Shown one piece after another: positions 1 through 10,700 of a stretch of DNA of 64,000 nt. Under the pieces are notes generated by a model that worked only from the letters and a program-made list of their open reading frames with translations, was not told the DNA's origin and made no database searches. The position numbers and the translations under genes are program-made. The stretch's first letter is position 1. Every line of letters begins with the position of its first letter. This DNA is from Paenibacillus sp. ACRRX (GTDB taxonomy: Bacteria; Bacillota; Bacilli; Paenibacillales; Paenibacillaceae). Location: assembly GCF_022346885.1 (NCBI RefSeq), contig NZ_JAKRNK010000001.1, forward strand, positions 1,178,001 to 1,242,000. Direction: 5' to 3'.

Positions 1-485
1 CGATTGACTTGAGTGAACTGCTGATGCAGTTGCACGAAGAGTTATATCCGATGTTAGAAAAGAGTCAGCTGATCGCCAGATTAGATGTGAGGCCTCATTT
101 GAACATTACAGGTGACGGGGAATTACTGGCTCGAGTATTTGAAAATTTGCTCATGAACGCGATTCGTTATGGCGCGGATGGACAGTTTATCGATATTTGT
201 GCGGATCGGATGGAAGGGGAGGTAGTTGTTCAAGTGATTAATTACGGAAACTTCATTCCCCCAGAGCAATTGCCTCATCTCTTTGACATGTTCTATATTG
301 GCGACAAGGCGCGCAGCCACCAGGGAGAGAGCACAGGTCTCGGGCTGTTTATCGCTAAGAATATAGTTACGCAGCACCAGGGCATAATTACAGCTCAAAG
401 CAGTCTTATTCGTACGGTTTTTGAAGTACGATTGCCGCAGGCAAGCGAAATATTGGAATCACCTTTGAAACAAACACATCCCTAA
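1..485 (+). CDS. Sensor histidine kinase, C-terminal part (5' end outside window)
   Basis: This is the last 160 or so codons of a two-component sensor kinase; the reading frame is open to the window edge (codons begin at position 3), so the TTG at 9 is not a real start. The visible part is the HATPase_c ATP-binding domain: an N-box NLLMNAIRYG, an F-box-like FDMFYIGD, and a G-box GLGLFIAKNIV with a following QHQG. This arrangement fits VanS/PhoR-like kinases that autophosphorylate on a His in the missing DHp domain. The partner response regulator is expected just upstream, outside the window. A stimulus cannot be inferred. The gene ends in TAA at 483-485 and is followed by a terminator-like structure, so it is probably not co-transcribed with the next gene. 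Confidence 0.9.
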   Translation, partial: IDLSELLMQLHEELYPMLEKSQLIARLDVRPHLNITGDGELLARVFENLLMNAIRYGADGQFIDICADRMEGEVVVQVINYGNFIPPEQLPHLFDMFYIGDKARSHQGESTGLGLFIAKNIVTQHQGIITAQSSLIRTVFEVRLPQASEILESPLKQTHP

Positions 486-511
486 TTTAAGAAATACTTT
501 ATTTTTACCCC

Positions 512-586
512 ACTTCTTTTTTAATCAGTGATCTTTATCCTTTGTTTATCAGGATAAGCAGTCGCTGTGAGAAAAGAAGTTTTTTT
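512..586 (+). terminator. Putative terminator after the histidine kinase gene
   Basis: Arms ACTTCTTTT (512-520) and AAAAGAAGT (572-580) are complementary and the right arm runs into T6 (581-586). The 51-nt loop holds a second small hairpin, TTATCC (535-540) with GGATAA (552-557). The large loop makes it an unusual intrinsic terminator, so this is tentative. Confidence 0.4.
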
Positions 587-813
587 ATGTTCAGGCGACT
601 CCATCTGTTTTCCCTCACCCAGTACGAGGGTCATATGAGAAGCTTGACTGAGCGAATATTAATTGAGTGAGGAAGTAATCAAGCTAATTTTTGAATAGAG
701 CGCGATATAGTAAACAGAACATTCACAGAAAAGACGATGTTACTACCTATGAAAGAATGGCATCTCATGGGATTTTGGTTTGATACTCACAATTAAAAGG
801 AGTGAACAAAAAA
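587..813. other. Intergenic stretch before the solute-binding protein gene
   Basis: The gene-free stretch between the kinase and the lipoprotein is 328 bases (486-813). Its first part holds the terminator-like structure described separately. The rest is AT-rich and should carry the promoter of the lipoprotein gene, but I could not pick out a convincing -35/-10 pair. The ribosome binding site AAAAGGAG lies at 795-802. Confidence 0.5.
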
Positions 814-2160
814 ATGAAAAATAAATGGATAGAAGTGGCTATATCGTGTGTGTGCTTGATGATGATTACGGCTTGTGGTACTGGTGGGGATAGGGATAAT
901 GACAAGAAGGAAAAATCAAGCACGAAAGAGGGAAAGGTAATCGTAACCTTATCAATAAGTGAGCCCGAGCCCTTTTACGAGGCTGCGGAACGTAAATTTG
1001 AAGCAAAGTATCCTCATATAGATTTGCAAATTAAATCGTTTAAAAAGCCTGGTGAGAAGTGGGAAGCAGGTGAAATGGATAAATATAAAAAATCTATTGA
1101 CGTGGCAATGCTAGCCGGAACAAGCGCAGATCTGATCGAATTAAGTGGATTGCCTGCTGCCAAGTATGTGAGCAAAAAGCTGCTCCTAGACTTGAACGAG
1201 AAGCTTAAGCAGGATCAGACACTGTCTCAGCAGGATTTACAAATGAACATTGTCGATGCATTAAAAAAAGACGGCGGCTTGTATACACTACCTGCCTCAT
1301 TTTCTTTAAGAACGTTTGTTGGAGATGAGGCATTTCTATTACAATCAGGTGTAACGATAGATGACGAGAACTGGACATGGCAGCAATTTGAGCAGACCGC
1401 AAGAAAGCTGGTAGAGCTATCAGGACAGGATGGAAAGGAACCTCGTTATGCGTTGACCGCACAGCCTGCTGATCTTACACTGGTGGAGCAGTTGTTTGAT
1501 AGATACTCTCAGTTCGTCAATCGCAAGAACCAGACAGCTTCCTTTGATTCCCCCGTTTTTATAGACATGATGGAGCAGGTTCAGCAAATGTACAAAGATA
1601 AAGTAATCACGGATGAGTCAACTACTGAGAGCAGTCAACTATTTTATTCTGACATTCTGGCTTCGGCTGACGATTTCATAAGGATACCGTACATGTATTT
1701 CTCACAACCCAAGTTCTTACAAAAACCGCATGCTAAAGGTGAGACAGGCAAAGCACGTATTATTCTCCCACTGGAACTAGGCATACAAGCCAAGTCTGCA
1801 GTTAAAGAGGAAGCATGGACATTTATTGCATTCTTGCTGTCAGAAGATGCACAATTATTAAGCGAACGAGACGGCTTCTCGATGCTGCGATCTCTAAATG
1901 ATAAAAAGCTGGAAGACATGAAGGCACAAGTTAAGAAAGGAGCGTACAAACTAGCAGATGGAAAAGTAGCCCAAGTAGCAGAAAAGCAGTTTGATCAGTT
2001 TAAAACAGTTATAAACACGGCAGATAACTTGCAAGAGTTGGATGCTAAAGTACTGTCTATTATATACACGGAAGCCCCATTTTTCTTCAGTGGACATAAG
2101 TCAGCTAAGGAAGTCGCACAATTAATACAGAACCGGGTTAACACTTACTTAAAAGAGTAA
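814..2160 (+). CDS. Extracellular solute-binding lipoprotein (ABC transporter, family 1-like)
   Basis: This encodes a 448-aa secreted lipoprotein resembling family 1 (sugar/oligosaccharide-type) substrate-binding proteins of ABC importers. A short hydrophobic signal peptide ends in the lipobox ITAC, so Cys would be lipidated and the protein tethered outside the membrane. The mature part begins with a charged, K/E/D-rich linker, followed by a typical pattern of FYEAAERKFEAKYPHI and a late AWTFIAFLLS segment. A GTG at 802 is also in frame, but the AAAAGGAG motif (795-802) overlaps it; spacing of 11 nt to the ATG at 814 favours 814. There are no permease or ATPase genes beside it, so it either works with a remote transporter or acts as a sensor-type binding protein. 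The ligand is unknown. Confidence 0.8.
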   Translation: MKNKWIEVAISCVCLMMITACGTGGDRDNDKKEKSSTKEGKVIVTLSISEPEPFYEAAERKFEAKYPHIDLQIKSFKKPGEKWEAGEMDKYKKSIDVAMLAGTSADLIELSGLPAAKYVSKKLLLDLNEKLKQDQTLSQQDLQMNIVDALKKDGGLYTLPASFSLRTFVGDEAFLLQSGVTIDDENWTWQQFEQTARKLVELSGQDGKEPRYALTAQPADLTLVEQLFDRYSQFVNRKNQTASFDSPVFIDMMEQVQQMYKDKVITDESTTESSQLFYSDILASADDFIRIPYMYFSQPKFLQKPHAKGETGKARIILPLELGIQAKSAVKEEAWTFIAFLLSEDAQLLSERDGFSMLRSLNDKKLEDMKAQVKKGAYKLADGKVAQVAEKQFDQFKTVINTADNLQELDAKVLSIIYTEAPFFFSGHKSAKEVAQLIQNRVNTYLKE

Positions 2161-2447
2161 GGACGATAGAGCTATACATAAATAGTACAATATTATAGAT
2201 GTTGCCGTATTTGAAGTATTTGAAGTATTGGAAGCATCTAAGCTTTGATCCTATCGAATGATATGAAAGAATGACAGATAAACATTAAAAAATTCATGGA
2301 AAATAATTACCCACTGGATAATTCCAATATGGATGTTAGATAACCAAAGGGATGACTGAAGTACATGGGGATTAAAATAAGGTCTATCAATCATATCGTA
2401 TAGCTTCATCTGATAGAGGAAAATGAGAACTATGGGCATTACTGTTT

Positions 2448-2478
2448 AAATACTCAAAGATTTGAGTATTTTTTTTTT
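2448..2478 (+). terminator. Putative intrinsic terminator
   Basis: The arms AAATACTCAAA (2448-2458) and TTTGAGTATTT (2461-2471) are perfectly complementary around GA, and Ts continue to 2478. The stem is AT-rich and the two-base spacer means the actual loop must open a few pairs. It lies 288 bases after the lipoprotein gene and before the operon leader, so it may insulate the two. Confidence 0.5.
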
Positions 2479-2549
2479 GTCCAAGGGGCATTAAGTTGGT
2501 AGTAGACGATGTTCTCACATTTTGGGCTGAATTCATCAAGAGCCCCCTT

Positions 2550-2565
2550 TTAACGACATCGTTAA
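2550..2565. promoter_or_regulatory. 16-bp palindrome, candidate operator upstream of the operon
   Basis: TTAACGA-CA-TCGTTAA is a perfect inverted repeat with 7-bp arms, about 130 bases upstream of the exporter start. Such a short, closely spaced palindrome is typical of a dimeric repressor or activator site. The cognate regulator is unknown and no regulator gene sits next to the cluster. Confidence 0.4.
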
Positions 2566-2628
2566 TCTTGTTTTCCAGTCATTGTTCAGCGGTATCAGAC
2601 AGACAGAAATCTATCTATATTTTTAAAG

Positions 2629-2643
2629 TGAAAGCGCTTTTCA
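2629..2643. promoter_or_regulatory. cre-like site (CcpA carbon catabolite control)
   Basis: TGAAAGCGCTTTTCA contains the AAAGCGCTTT core of catabolite responsive elements and differs from the Bacillus consensus mainly by one extra T before the terminal CA. It lies 54 bases before the exporter ATG, a position suited to roadblock repression by CcpA. This suggests that glucose-type carbon sources damp expression of the assembly line. Confidence 0.5.
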
Positions 2644-2697
2644 ATTTGCCTGCGTTAATGAAGTGATGATGGAATTCGCATCGAAAGGATACTGCCT

Positions 2698-4758
2698 ATG
2701 AATGACAACTTACGCCGCTCGGGTGTCCGTAAGGTCATGTCGCTGCTGCTTGCCAGCTTGTTGATGCCTATTCCTATTTCGTATGCCTCAGCTGACTTTT
2801 ATGAACCTCGGCTGCTGCAAGCGGCATGGCTCGTCAAGACGGTTACCGTAATCATGATGGTTGCGGGGCTGTATATGTTGTTCAGAAATGTTGTAGATTA
2901 CATCCGCTGGCGACGTAACGAAGTAGACAAAGAGTCAATCAGGGGGCGTTGGTGGTGGATCGTCATCACGGGCTGCATATGGATTGGCGCATCAACAATT
3001 CTTATTCCGTATTATGGAAGCGTTACCAACAATAATTGGAGTCAGTTTGTCGTAACCTTGCCTACCCAAGTAGCAGAAGCAGTTGGGTGGTGCGCTGCTG
3101 CAATAACGGTGTTTATCGCAAACAGTTTTTTTTCCAGTACACGTCCCACCCCTCACCTCAAGACCTACCTTCCACTCATTTTGTTGAGCATTACAAGTGG
3201 GCTGACGAACTCACTTATTATTTTTATCGTTAACCAAGCAGTAGTAGTCGAGGCCTCCGCCAAACAAGCTCTCTTTCTTTGTTTTGGACTGGCGCTTGCG
3301 TCTTATTTTTTAGCACAGCGGATCGTGCGAGCCTTAATGATTCGGCTAACAAACCGGATCGTTTACGAGAGACGAACCCGGATGCTGGCTCAGCTGGCAC
3401 GAACACGTTATCAGCAATTTGAACAGATCAGCCGTGAAAAAATATTAACAAGTCTCAATAACGATGTTGAGGTCGTCAGCAATTTTGCGAATCTGATTGT
3501 GACGGTATCAACCAGCATGATGATCATATTGTTTGGCTTCGTATACTTGGGCTGGCTGGATATGTATGGTTTTTTGTTTTCACTTGGTGTTGTCGTGCTC
3601 AGCTCCCTATTGTACTTCGCAGTGGGACAAAGAGCTAACCGGTTATGGGAAGAAACAAGGGACCTGCAAAATGTATTTTTTCGTTTTGTGCAGGAACTGG
3701 TTTCCGGCTTCCGAGAGCTTTCACTTCACCGAGGCAAAAAACATCAATTTGAACAAGAATTAACGGCTTCATGTCAAGCATACAGTGACAAGCGGACGAC
3801 TAGCGGTCTTATGTATGCGAAAGTTATTTTGACAGGTGAGCTTATGTTCATGTTGGTAATCGGTTCAGTTGTATTTGTATTTCCATTGTTGTTTCCAGGT
3901 GGATCAGATGAAGTGCTGCGGGACTATGTATTTATTTTTCTGTATATGACAGGACATGTTTCATTTGTATTAAATACTATTCCAGAATTTATGCACTTTC
4001 GAGTCAGTTGGAGAAGGCTGCGTTTGCTAGAAGCAAGTATTACAGAGCTGGAAGAATCAGATGATGCAGGTGAAGTGGTGCGTGGCAATTACAGGCTTGA
4101 ACTGGAAGGTGTTCGTTTCAGTTACCCTAGTCAACAGGCCGAACCATTCGCCGTTGGTCCGTTCAACTGTACTTTTAACAGCGGGGAGATCACCTTTATT
4201 ACGGGAGGAAACGGCAGCGGCAAGTCTACTTTGGCAAAATTGATTTTAGGGCTGTATGCACCTGATGAAGGCAGAGTAGTCATGAATGGACAAGGGATAT
4301 CACCCGATGAGCTTAGTCAAAGCTTCTCCGCCGTTTTTAGCGATTTCCATTTATTTGATCGTTTATATGGCTTGGATAAAGGGTGGGTTGCCGAACGGCT
4401 GCCTGAATATATTCGATTGCTTGGTCTGGAAGGCAAAGTGACGCTGGAAGCGGATCGCTTCAGTACAACCTTATTATCCACGGGGCAGCGGAAGCGTCTT
4501 GCCTTGCTAATCTGCTTATTGGAAGATCGCCCATTCTGCTTGTTGGACGAATGGGCTGCTGATCAGGATCCTGAATACCGGCAGTTCTTTTATGAAGTAC
4601 TACTGCCTGATATGAAGCAGCATGGTACTTGTGTAATCTGTATTACGCATGATGATCGGTACTTTGACCATGCTGACCAATTAATCAAGCTGGAGCATGG
4701 CCTGATCACATCTCGTACTGGCAATGTGCGCGACAAGCGAGTGGAGTATTCCTTATAA
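2698..4758 (+). CDS. Cyclic peptide/lipopeptide export ABC transporter (SyrD/PvdE type) with N-terminal extension
   Basis: This 686-aa protein fuses a transmembrane domain to an ATPase, the architecture of SyrD/PvdE-like exporters that accompany lipopeptide synthetases. The ATPase shows Walker A GGNGSGKST, a signature-like LLSTGQRKRLAL, Walker B FCLLDEWAADQDP and the switch His in CITHDD. It would move the finished peptide across the membrane. Family members are usually about 550 residues; this one carries roughly 130 extra N-terminal residues with a signal-like hydrophobic stretch ending near SYASA and additional TM segments. It is the first gene of the operon, with AAAGG upstream of the ATG, and ends 26 bases before the NRPS start. 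Assignment as the exporter of the local product is inferred from linkage. Confidence 0.88.
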   Translation: MNDNLRRSGVRKVMSLLLASLLMPIPISYASADFYEPRLLQAAWLVKTVTVIMMVAGLYMLFRNVVDYIRWRRNEVDKESIRGRWWWIVITGCIWIGASTILIPYYGSVTNNNWSQFVVTLPTQVAEAVGWCAAAITVFIANSFFSSTRPTPHLKTYLPLILLSITSGLTNSLIIFIVNQAVVVEASAKQALFLCFGLALASYFLAQRIVRALMIRLTNRIVYERRTRMLAQLARTRYQQFEQISREKILTSLNNDVEVVSNFANLIVTVSTSMMIILFGFVYLGWLDMYGFLFSLGVVVLSSLLYFAVGQRANRLWEETRDLQNVFFRFVQELVSGFRELSLHRGKKHQFEQELTASCQAYSDKRTTSGLMYAKVILTGELMFMLVIGSVVFVFPLLFPGGSDEVLRDYVFIFLYMTGHVSFVLNTIPEFMHFRVSWRRLRLLEASITELEESDDAGEVVRGNYRLELEGVRFSYPSQQAEPFAVGPFNCTFNSGEITFITGGNGSGKSTLAKLILGLYAPDEGRVVMNGQGISPDELSQSFSAVFSDFHLFDRLYGLDKGWVAERLPEYIRLLGLEGKVTLEADRFSTTLLSTGQRKRLALLICLLEDRPFCLLDEWAADQDPEYRQFFYEVLLPDMKQHGTCVICITHDDRYFDHADQLIKLEHGLITSRTGNVRDKRVEYSL

Positions 4759-4784
4759 CTAAGTTGTACTGGGGGCGGTTAAGC

Positions 4785-7700
4785 ATGGAACCGATACGTC
4801 ATTTAGCAGAATTGCTTCTAAAATGTGATACGAATTCAGCCGGAATCACCTTCTTACAGTCAGGTCAAGATCAGAGCTATACATACAGCGAATTGCACAA
4901 CAGGGCCGCTGCGGTACTTGTCATGCTGCAGGATCGCGGCATTCCTGTTGCTTGTCCGGTCATTATTCAGACGGAGGACAATGAAGCTTTTATCATCCTA
5001 TTCTGGGCATGCGTGCTTGGGGGTTATGTACCAGTTCCAGTGACGGCTGCTCATAACGATGAGCAGCGCAACAAGCTGCTCCAGATCTATAAGGAGCTCG
5101 GACTTGCTTATGTTATCGCTGCTAGTGAAGCCATAAGCAGCCTGGGAACATATAGCAGCCGAATCGGTGCAGAAGAGCTGTATCGGTGCCTCGTAACAAA
5201 AACCGTGCTGTTGGAAGAAGTGCTGTCGGCAGATTTAACGTTAGCAGCTTGTGCCAAGCTGCACACCCCCCGGAGTGAGGATACGGCATTCATTCAATTC
5301 TCTTCCGGCTCGACAGGCAATCCCAAAGGCGTTGTACTAACACACGACAATTTACTTGCTAACATGTCCGCTATTCTTGCCGGCTCCAGAACAACGGAAT
5401 CGGACAGCTCGCTAAGCTGGCTGCCGTTAACCCATGATATGGGGTTAATCGGTTTTCATCTGACCCCAATACTTGGACGGATTCATCAGTACCAAATGAC
5501 AACGTCTGCGTTTGTTCTCCATCCGATGAACTGGCTCCGCACTGCGTCAGAGCGGCGCATTTCGTGCCTGGCATCGCCCAACTTTGGGTACTCTCATTTC
5601 TTGCAGCACTTTAAACCAGAGCAAGCAGTGGGGGAGCAATGGGATTTATCCTGTATCCGGTTAATATTTAACGGAGCTGAACCGATCTCTGAAGCCATAT
5701 GTCGTCAATTTCTGGCGTCTCTTAAGCCATACGGTCTTCCTTCTAACAGTCTTTTTCCGGTCTATGGACTTGCTGAAGCGAGTCTTGCGGTAACCTTTCC
5801 CGACCCAGAAGAAGAGCTTCGAGTCTCCTATCTGGATCGTGAACAATTGGGCTTGGGATCTCCTGTATGTCTAGTCGAAGCGGAATCCAAACAAGCAGTC
5901 CCGATCTTGGATCTTGGGTATCCTGTGAAGGACTGCGCGGTATCGATTCGAGACGAGGATCAGATTCAGATGGATGAAGGTCGCATTGGACTTATTTACA
6001 TTCAAGGCCGGAACGTGACAGCTGGTTATTATAACCTTCCTGACACCAACAAGCAGTTGATTACACCGGATGGCTGGCTGAATACGGGAGATCTAGGATA
6101 CGTGGTGAGTGGACGTTTGTTTGTAACGGGACGGATGAAGGACATTTTGTTTGTAAATGGCCAGAATCTGTATCCACACGATTTGGAGCAGATTGCAAGC
6201 GAAGCCCAAAGCCTATCACTCGGTAAAATAGCAGTATGCGGCGTTCAAGATCCAGTTTCGAAGCAGGATGAGATTGTAGTATTCGTTCAGCATCGAGGCA
6301 AACTAGAATCTTTTACTGGTATACGGGCGGATGTTAAGAGTTTGCTGAATCGTGCAACTGGACTGGACGTGACGACCGTACTGCCGATACGACAAATTCC
6401 AAAGACGACTTCAGGTAAAATACAGCGTTATTTGCTGGCCGAGCGGTTTGCTAGTGGTGAATTTACGGAAGCTGCGACCAAGCTAACCATTTGGGAAATA
6501 GAGACATTGCTGCCTGCTGCCGGAGACAATTCAAGCCTTCAAGGGCAGGAGATCGCAATGACGGACACCGAAATTCGCATCGCCGACTTTTGGAGCGAGG
6601 TGCTTGGCATCTCTCAGCCAAGTATGAATGCTCACTTTCTTGAGTTGGGCGGCAATTCGCTGAAAGCTGGGATGATAGCAAGCCGCTTGCAGGATACATG
6701 GGCAATTGAAGCAAGCCTAGGAGAGGTGCTGCAGCACGAAACAATCCGATCGCTTGCAGCATGGGTGGATTCCTGCAGTGGGAACAAGCAAGCAGAGCAA
6801 GCAATCCCAATTATTCCCGTCGGAGCAAGAGCATACTATCCGCTCACCTCGGCGCAGAACAGATTGTACGTACTTCAGCAGATCAATCCGTCGCTGACTC
6901 ATTACAACTTGCCTTATGAGATCTCGCTAACAGGGGCCTGTGATCAAACCAAGCTTGCTGCGGCATGGCAAGACTTGACGAGAAGGCATGTAATGCTCCG
7001 TACCTCCATCAGCATGTTAGACGGAACAGCCGTTCAGTATGTAGCAGAGGAAGTGGAGCTGCCGCTCTTGTGGGTAGATGGGACAGATTGGACGGAGGAG
7101 CAGATTCGTCATTATTCAATCTCCTTTGTACGTCCATTTAAAATGGAACAGGCGCCATTATTCCGTGTTGAGATCGTCAAACTGGCTCACGACCGGCATC
7201 TCATGCTGTTGGATATGCATCATATCATTACGGATGGCAGCTCTATGGGAATATGGATACGCGAATTTGCTGCGCTATATGATGGGGTTGAATTGCCAGC
7301 CCAGCCATTACAATACACCGATATTGCATTGTGGCTGGACATGCAGCGCAATACGTCGGAGTGGGAGCGTTCCCGCCAGTATTGGCAGACGACTTTTGCA
7401 GACGGCTGTCCGCGTCTGACACTGCCTTTAGACCAAACGCGTCCGCTTACGCCATCGTATAGTGGACGTGTAGAAAGCGTCCGGGTGGATGCTGCCCTAG
7501 TTAACAAGCTTAATAAATTGGCACATACTTCAGGATGCACGTTATATACGGTTTTGGTTTCCCTTTATTATGTTCTTCTTAGTCGTTACAGCGGTCAACA
7601 AGATATCGTCATCGGGACCGCTGCAGCAGGGCGTACGCGTACGGAAATGGAACAAGTGGCAGGCTTATTCGTTAATATGATACCGCTGCGTCTTCGCAGA

Positions 7701-10700
7701 ACCGATGTTTCTCCGAAGATACAGGAGACGAATACCAGCCCGACTGCTGTTATCGTGCAGAATGCAGATCATGCCCACATACACGAGTCAAGCTCGACTG
7801 TTGTCGATATAACGCTCAACGCATGGTTCCGAGCGGTACAGGAGCAGCTCTCCGAGGCTTTACGTCATCAAACACTGCCATTTGAAGAGATGATGGAGGC
7901 TGCCGGCCATATTAGCGAAATGGGGCGTCATCCTTTATTTGATACCGCGTTTACTTTGCAGAACATGGATCTTCCTGAATTGAGGACGAAGCAATTTACG
8001 TGCGAGATAGCACCACTTCACACGTCAACTTCAAAGTTTGACATGAGCTGGGAAGGATACGTGACAGCAGAAGGATTGGACCTGCATGTTGAGTTCTCGC
8101 TTGAATTATTCCGCTCAGACACCATAAGGCAAATGCTGCGCTGCTACACCTATCTTTTGGAGCAAGCAGCTGATAATTCCGTACAAACTCTGAATAAGTT
8201 GGAACTAATGAGTGCGCCGGAGCAAGCACAATTGATTATGGAGTGCAGCGAGATGACGGATTCCCGGCATCGGGATATGGCCCTGCACGAATGGTTTGAA
8301 TGGCAGGCGGATGAGCAGCCGGAAGCAATTGCATTGGAGATGGGCGAGCACAAATGGCATTATGCCAAGCTCAATTCAGAAGCTAACCGTCTAGCCCGCT
8401 GGCTGATGGATAAGAGCACGGCTTCACAAGCAGCTGCAAATGCAAGAAAAGAAGGTGCACGTCCGTGTGTGGCACTAATTATGGATCGTTCTATGGAAAT
8501 GATCGCTGCTATGTTGGCTGTTTTAAAGGCGGGAATGGCTTACGTGCCGATAGACCCATCATTTCCAACCGAACGGATACGATACATGTTCGAAGACGCA
8601 CAGATCAGTGCCGTACTGGTCAACGGAGACAGATTACAGCTGCGGCGTGAGCTGGAGGAGTCAGGAGCATTGCCTTCTGTCTGGTTTCATGTTACCGAGC
8701 AGCAAATGGAATATATAAATTATGACGAAAGCAATCTGGCGGTTGCAACAAATGTAGACGATGTCGCTTATATGATGTACACCTCGGGAACGACGGGGCG
8801 GCCTAAAGGCATTTATACCACCCATGCAAATGTAACCCGGGTTGTCAGGCATACCAACTATTTGGAGCTGACTGCACATGACACATTGCTGCAGCTTTCC
8901 AATTATGCTTTTGACGGGTCCACGTTTGATATTTATGGAGCGCTGCTGAATGGCTCTAGATTAATAATGCTGCAAATGGACGAGATAGCAGATCCTTTCC
9001 GAATTATGGAGCAGATCGTTAATAAAGGTGTTACTGTCTTTTTTGCCACTACCGCCTTATTTAACATGCTGGTGGATCATGATCTAGCAGGGCTTATGCA
9101 AGTAAGGCATGTGCTGTTCGGAGGCGAACGTGCTTCCATGTCTCATGTTCGCAGAGCGTATGATGCTATGGGTCCAGGTAAGCTGCTTCATGTATATGGG
9201 CCTACTGAGACCACCGTATTTGCATCCTGCTATCCTATTCTGTCTTGGAATTCAGAGCAGGTGACGATTCCAATTGGACAGCCGATTACACGTACTGAGC
9301 TCTATGTACTTGATGCTGAAGGACGCCTGGCAGCAAAAGGGGCCGCAGGAGAGCTTTATATCGGGGGAGATGGACTTGCTCTTGGATATGCAAATTTGCC
9401 TGCGATGACGGCAGAGCGCTTCGTGAAGCATTGTACAGATTCTACGCGCCGCATGTACAGAACCGGCGATCTTGTGCGATGGAATGCCGATGGGCAATTG
9501 GAATATTTGGACCGATTGGACAAACAGGTTAAGCTGCGGGGATATCGCATCGAACTTGGCGAAATCGAGAGTGCATGGCTCAGGCTGCCTGATGTTAGAG
9601 AAGCGTATATTACAACAAGAGAGCTTGGGGGCGACCTGGCACTATGTGCTTATATTGTAGCCGATAAGCCCATAGTGGTTGCCGAATATGTGCAGGAGCT
9701 ACGTCGCGTGCTGCCTTATTATATGGTGCCTGCCGCAGTTATCCAACTGGATAAGCTCCCCTTGACATCGAATGGAAAAGTAGACATGCGGGCTTTACCT
9801 GCTCCTGAGGCAGCGTTTATGGTGTTGCAACCGGAGACAGAAACAGAGCGGGATCTGCAGCTATTGTGGCAAGAAGCGCTTAACGTTGATGAGATTGGGG
9901 TAACAGACCATTTCTTTGAACGCGGTGGGCACTCGTTAAAAGCTTCAAAACTGGCATCTTTGATTTATAAGCATTTTCATCTTCAAATGCCTATCCAGCA
10001 AATCTTTTCACTTCCAACGATTAGGGAACAGGCAGCGTGGATCGATGGGCATGACAAAGTAGACAGATCCGGTTATCGCTCTATTCCAGCGGCTGTACGT
10101 ATGCCAGCATATCCAACGTCCCCTGCTCAACAGCGGATGTATCTGCTAGATCAGTTTGAGGGAGTTGGAACAACATATCATATGCCCATCCTTTTCGAAG
10201 TGGAGGGTGAGCTGACTCTAGATCTGGCCGAAGCAGCGTGGCAGAAAATGATAACGACACATGAGCCGTTTCGCACTTCATTTCGAATGTATGAAGGGCA
10301 CATACAGCAGTTGATTCACGAATCTGCTGCATTTCAAATGAATCAGATTGTGCTGCCAGATAAGGTTGAGGGCTGGGACAAGAAAGAACTGACAACCTAT
10401 TGTCTGCGCTACCTTCGTCCATTCTGTTTATCAGAAGCGCCGTTATTGCATGGGTATTGGATTATCGCGCAGTCCAAACGCTATATGTTAATCGATATCC
10501 ATCATATAGTGGCTGACGGCATTTCGCTCCAGACGCTGATCTCAGATTGGGCAAGATGCGTGGCTGGATATGTGAGTCAGCCGCCTGAAGTGCAATATAA
10601 GGATTATGCGGTCTGGTTAAATGGAGAGCAAGCTGTAACAGATCTTAAGCGCAGTGAAGCCTATTGGCAGCAGCAACTGCCGCAAGAGCTGCCTGTACTA

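Larger units (their letters stand above)
2161..2697. other. Leader region of the NRPS/PKS operon
   Basis: These 537 bases hold no convincing gene. They contain an AT-rich hairpin with a T-run (2448-2478), a 16-bp palindrome (2550-2565) and a CcpA-type site (2629-2643), each listed separately. The region must contain the promoter of the biosynthetic operon, but I found no clear -35/-10 pair with 16-18 bp spacing. A 62-codon minus-strand open frame at 2251-2439 has no recognisable features and I did not accept it. Confidence 0.6.

Noticed and set aside
2251-2439. 62-codon minus-strand open frame in the operon leader
   Set aside because: No credible ribosome binding site or domain, and an AT-rich hydrophobic composition typical of chance frames.
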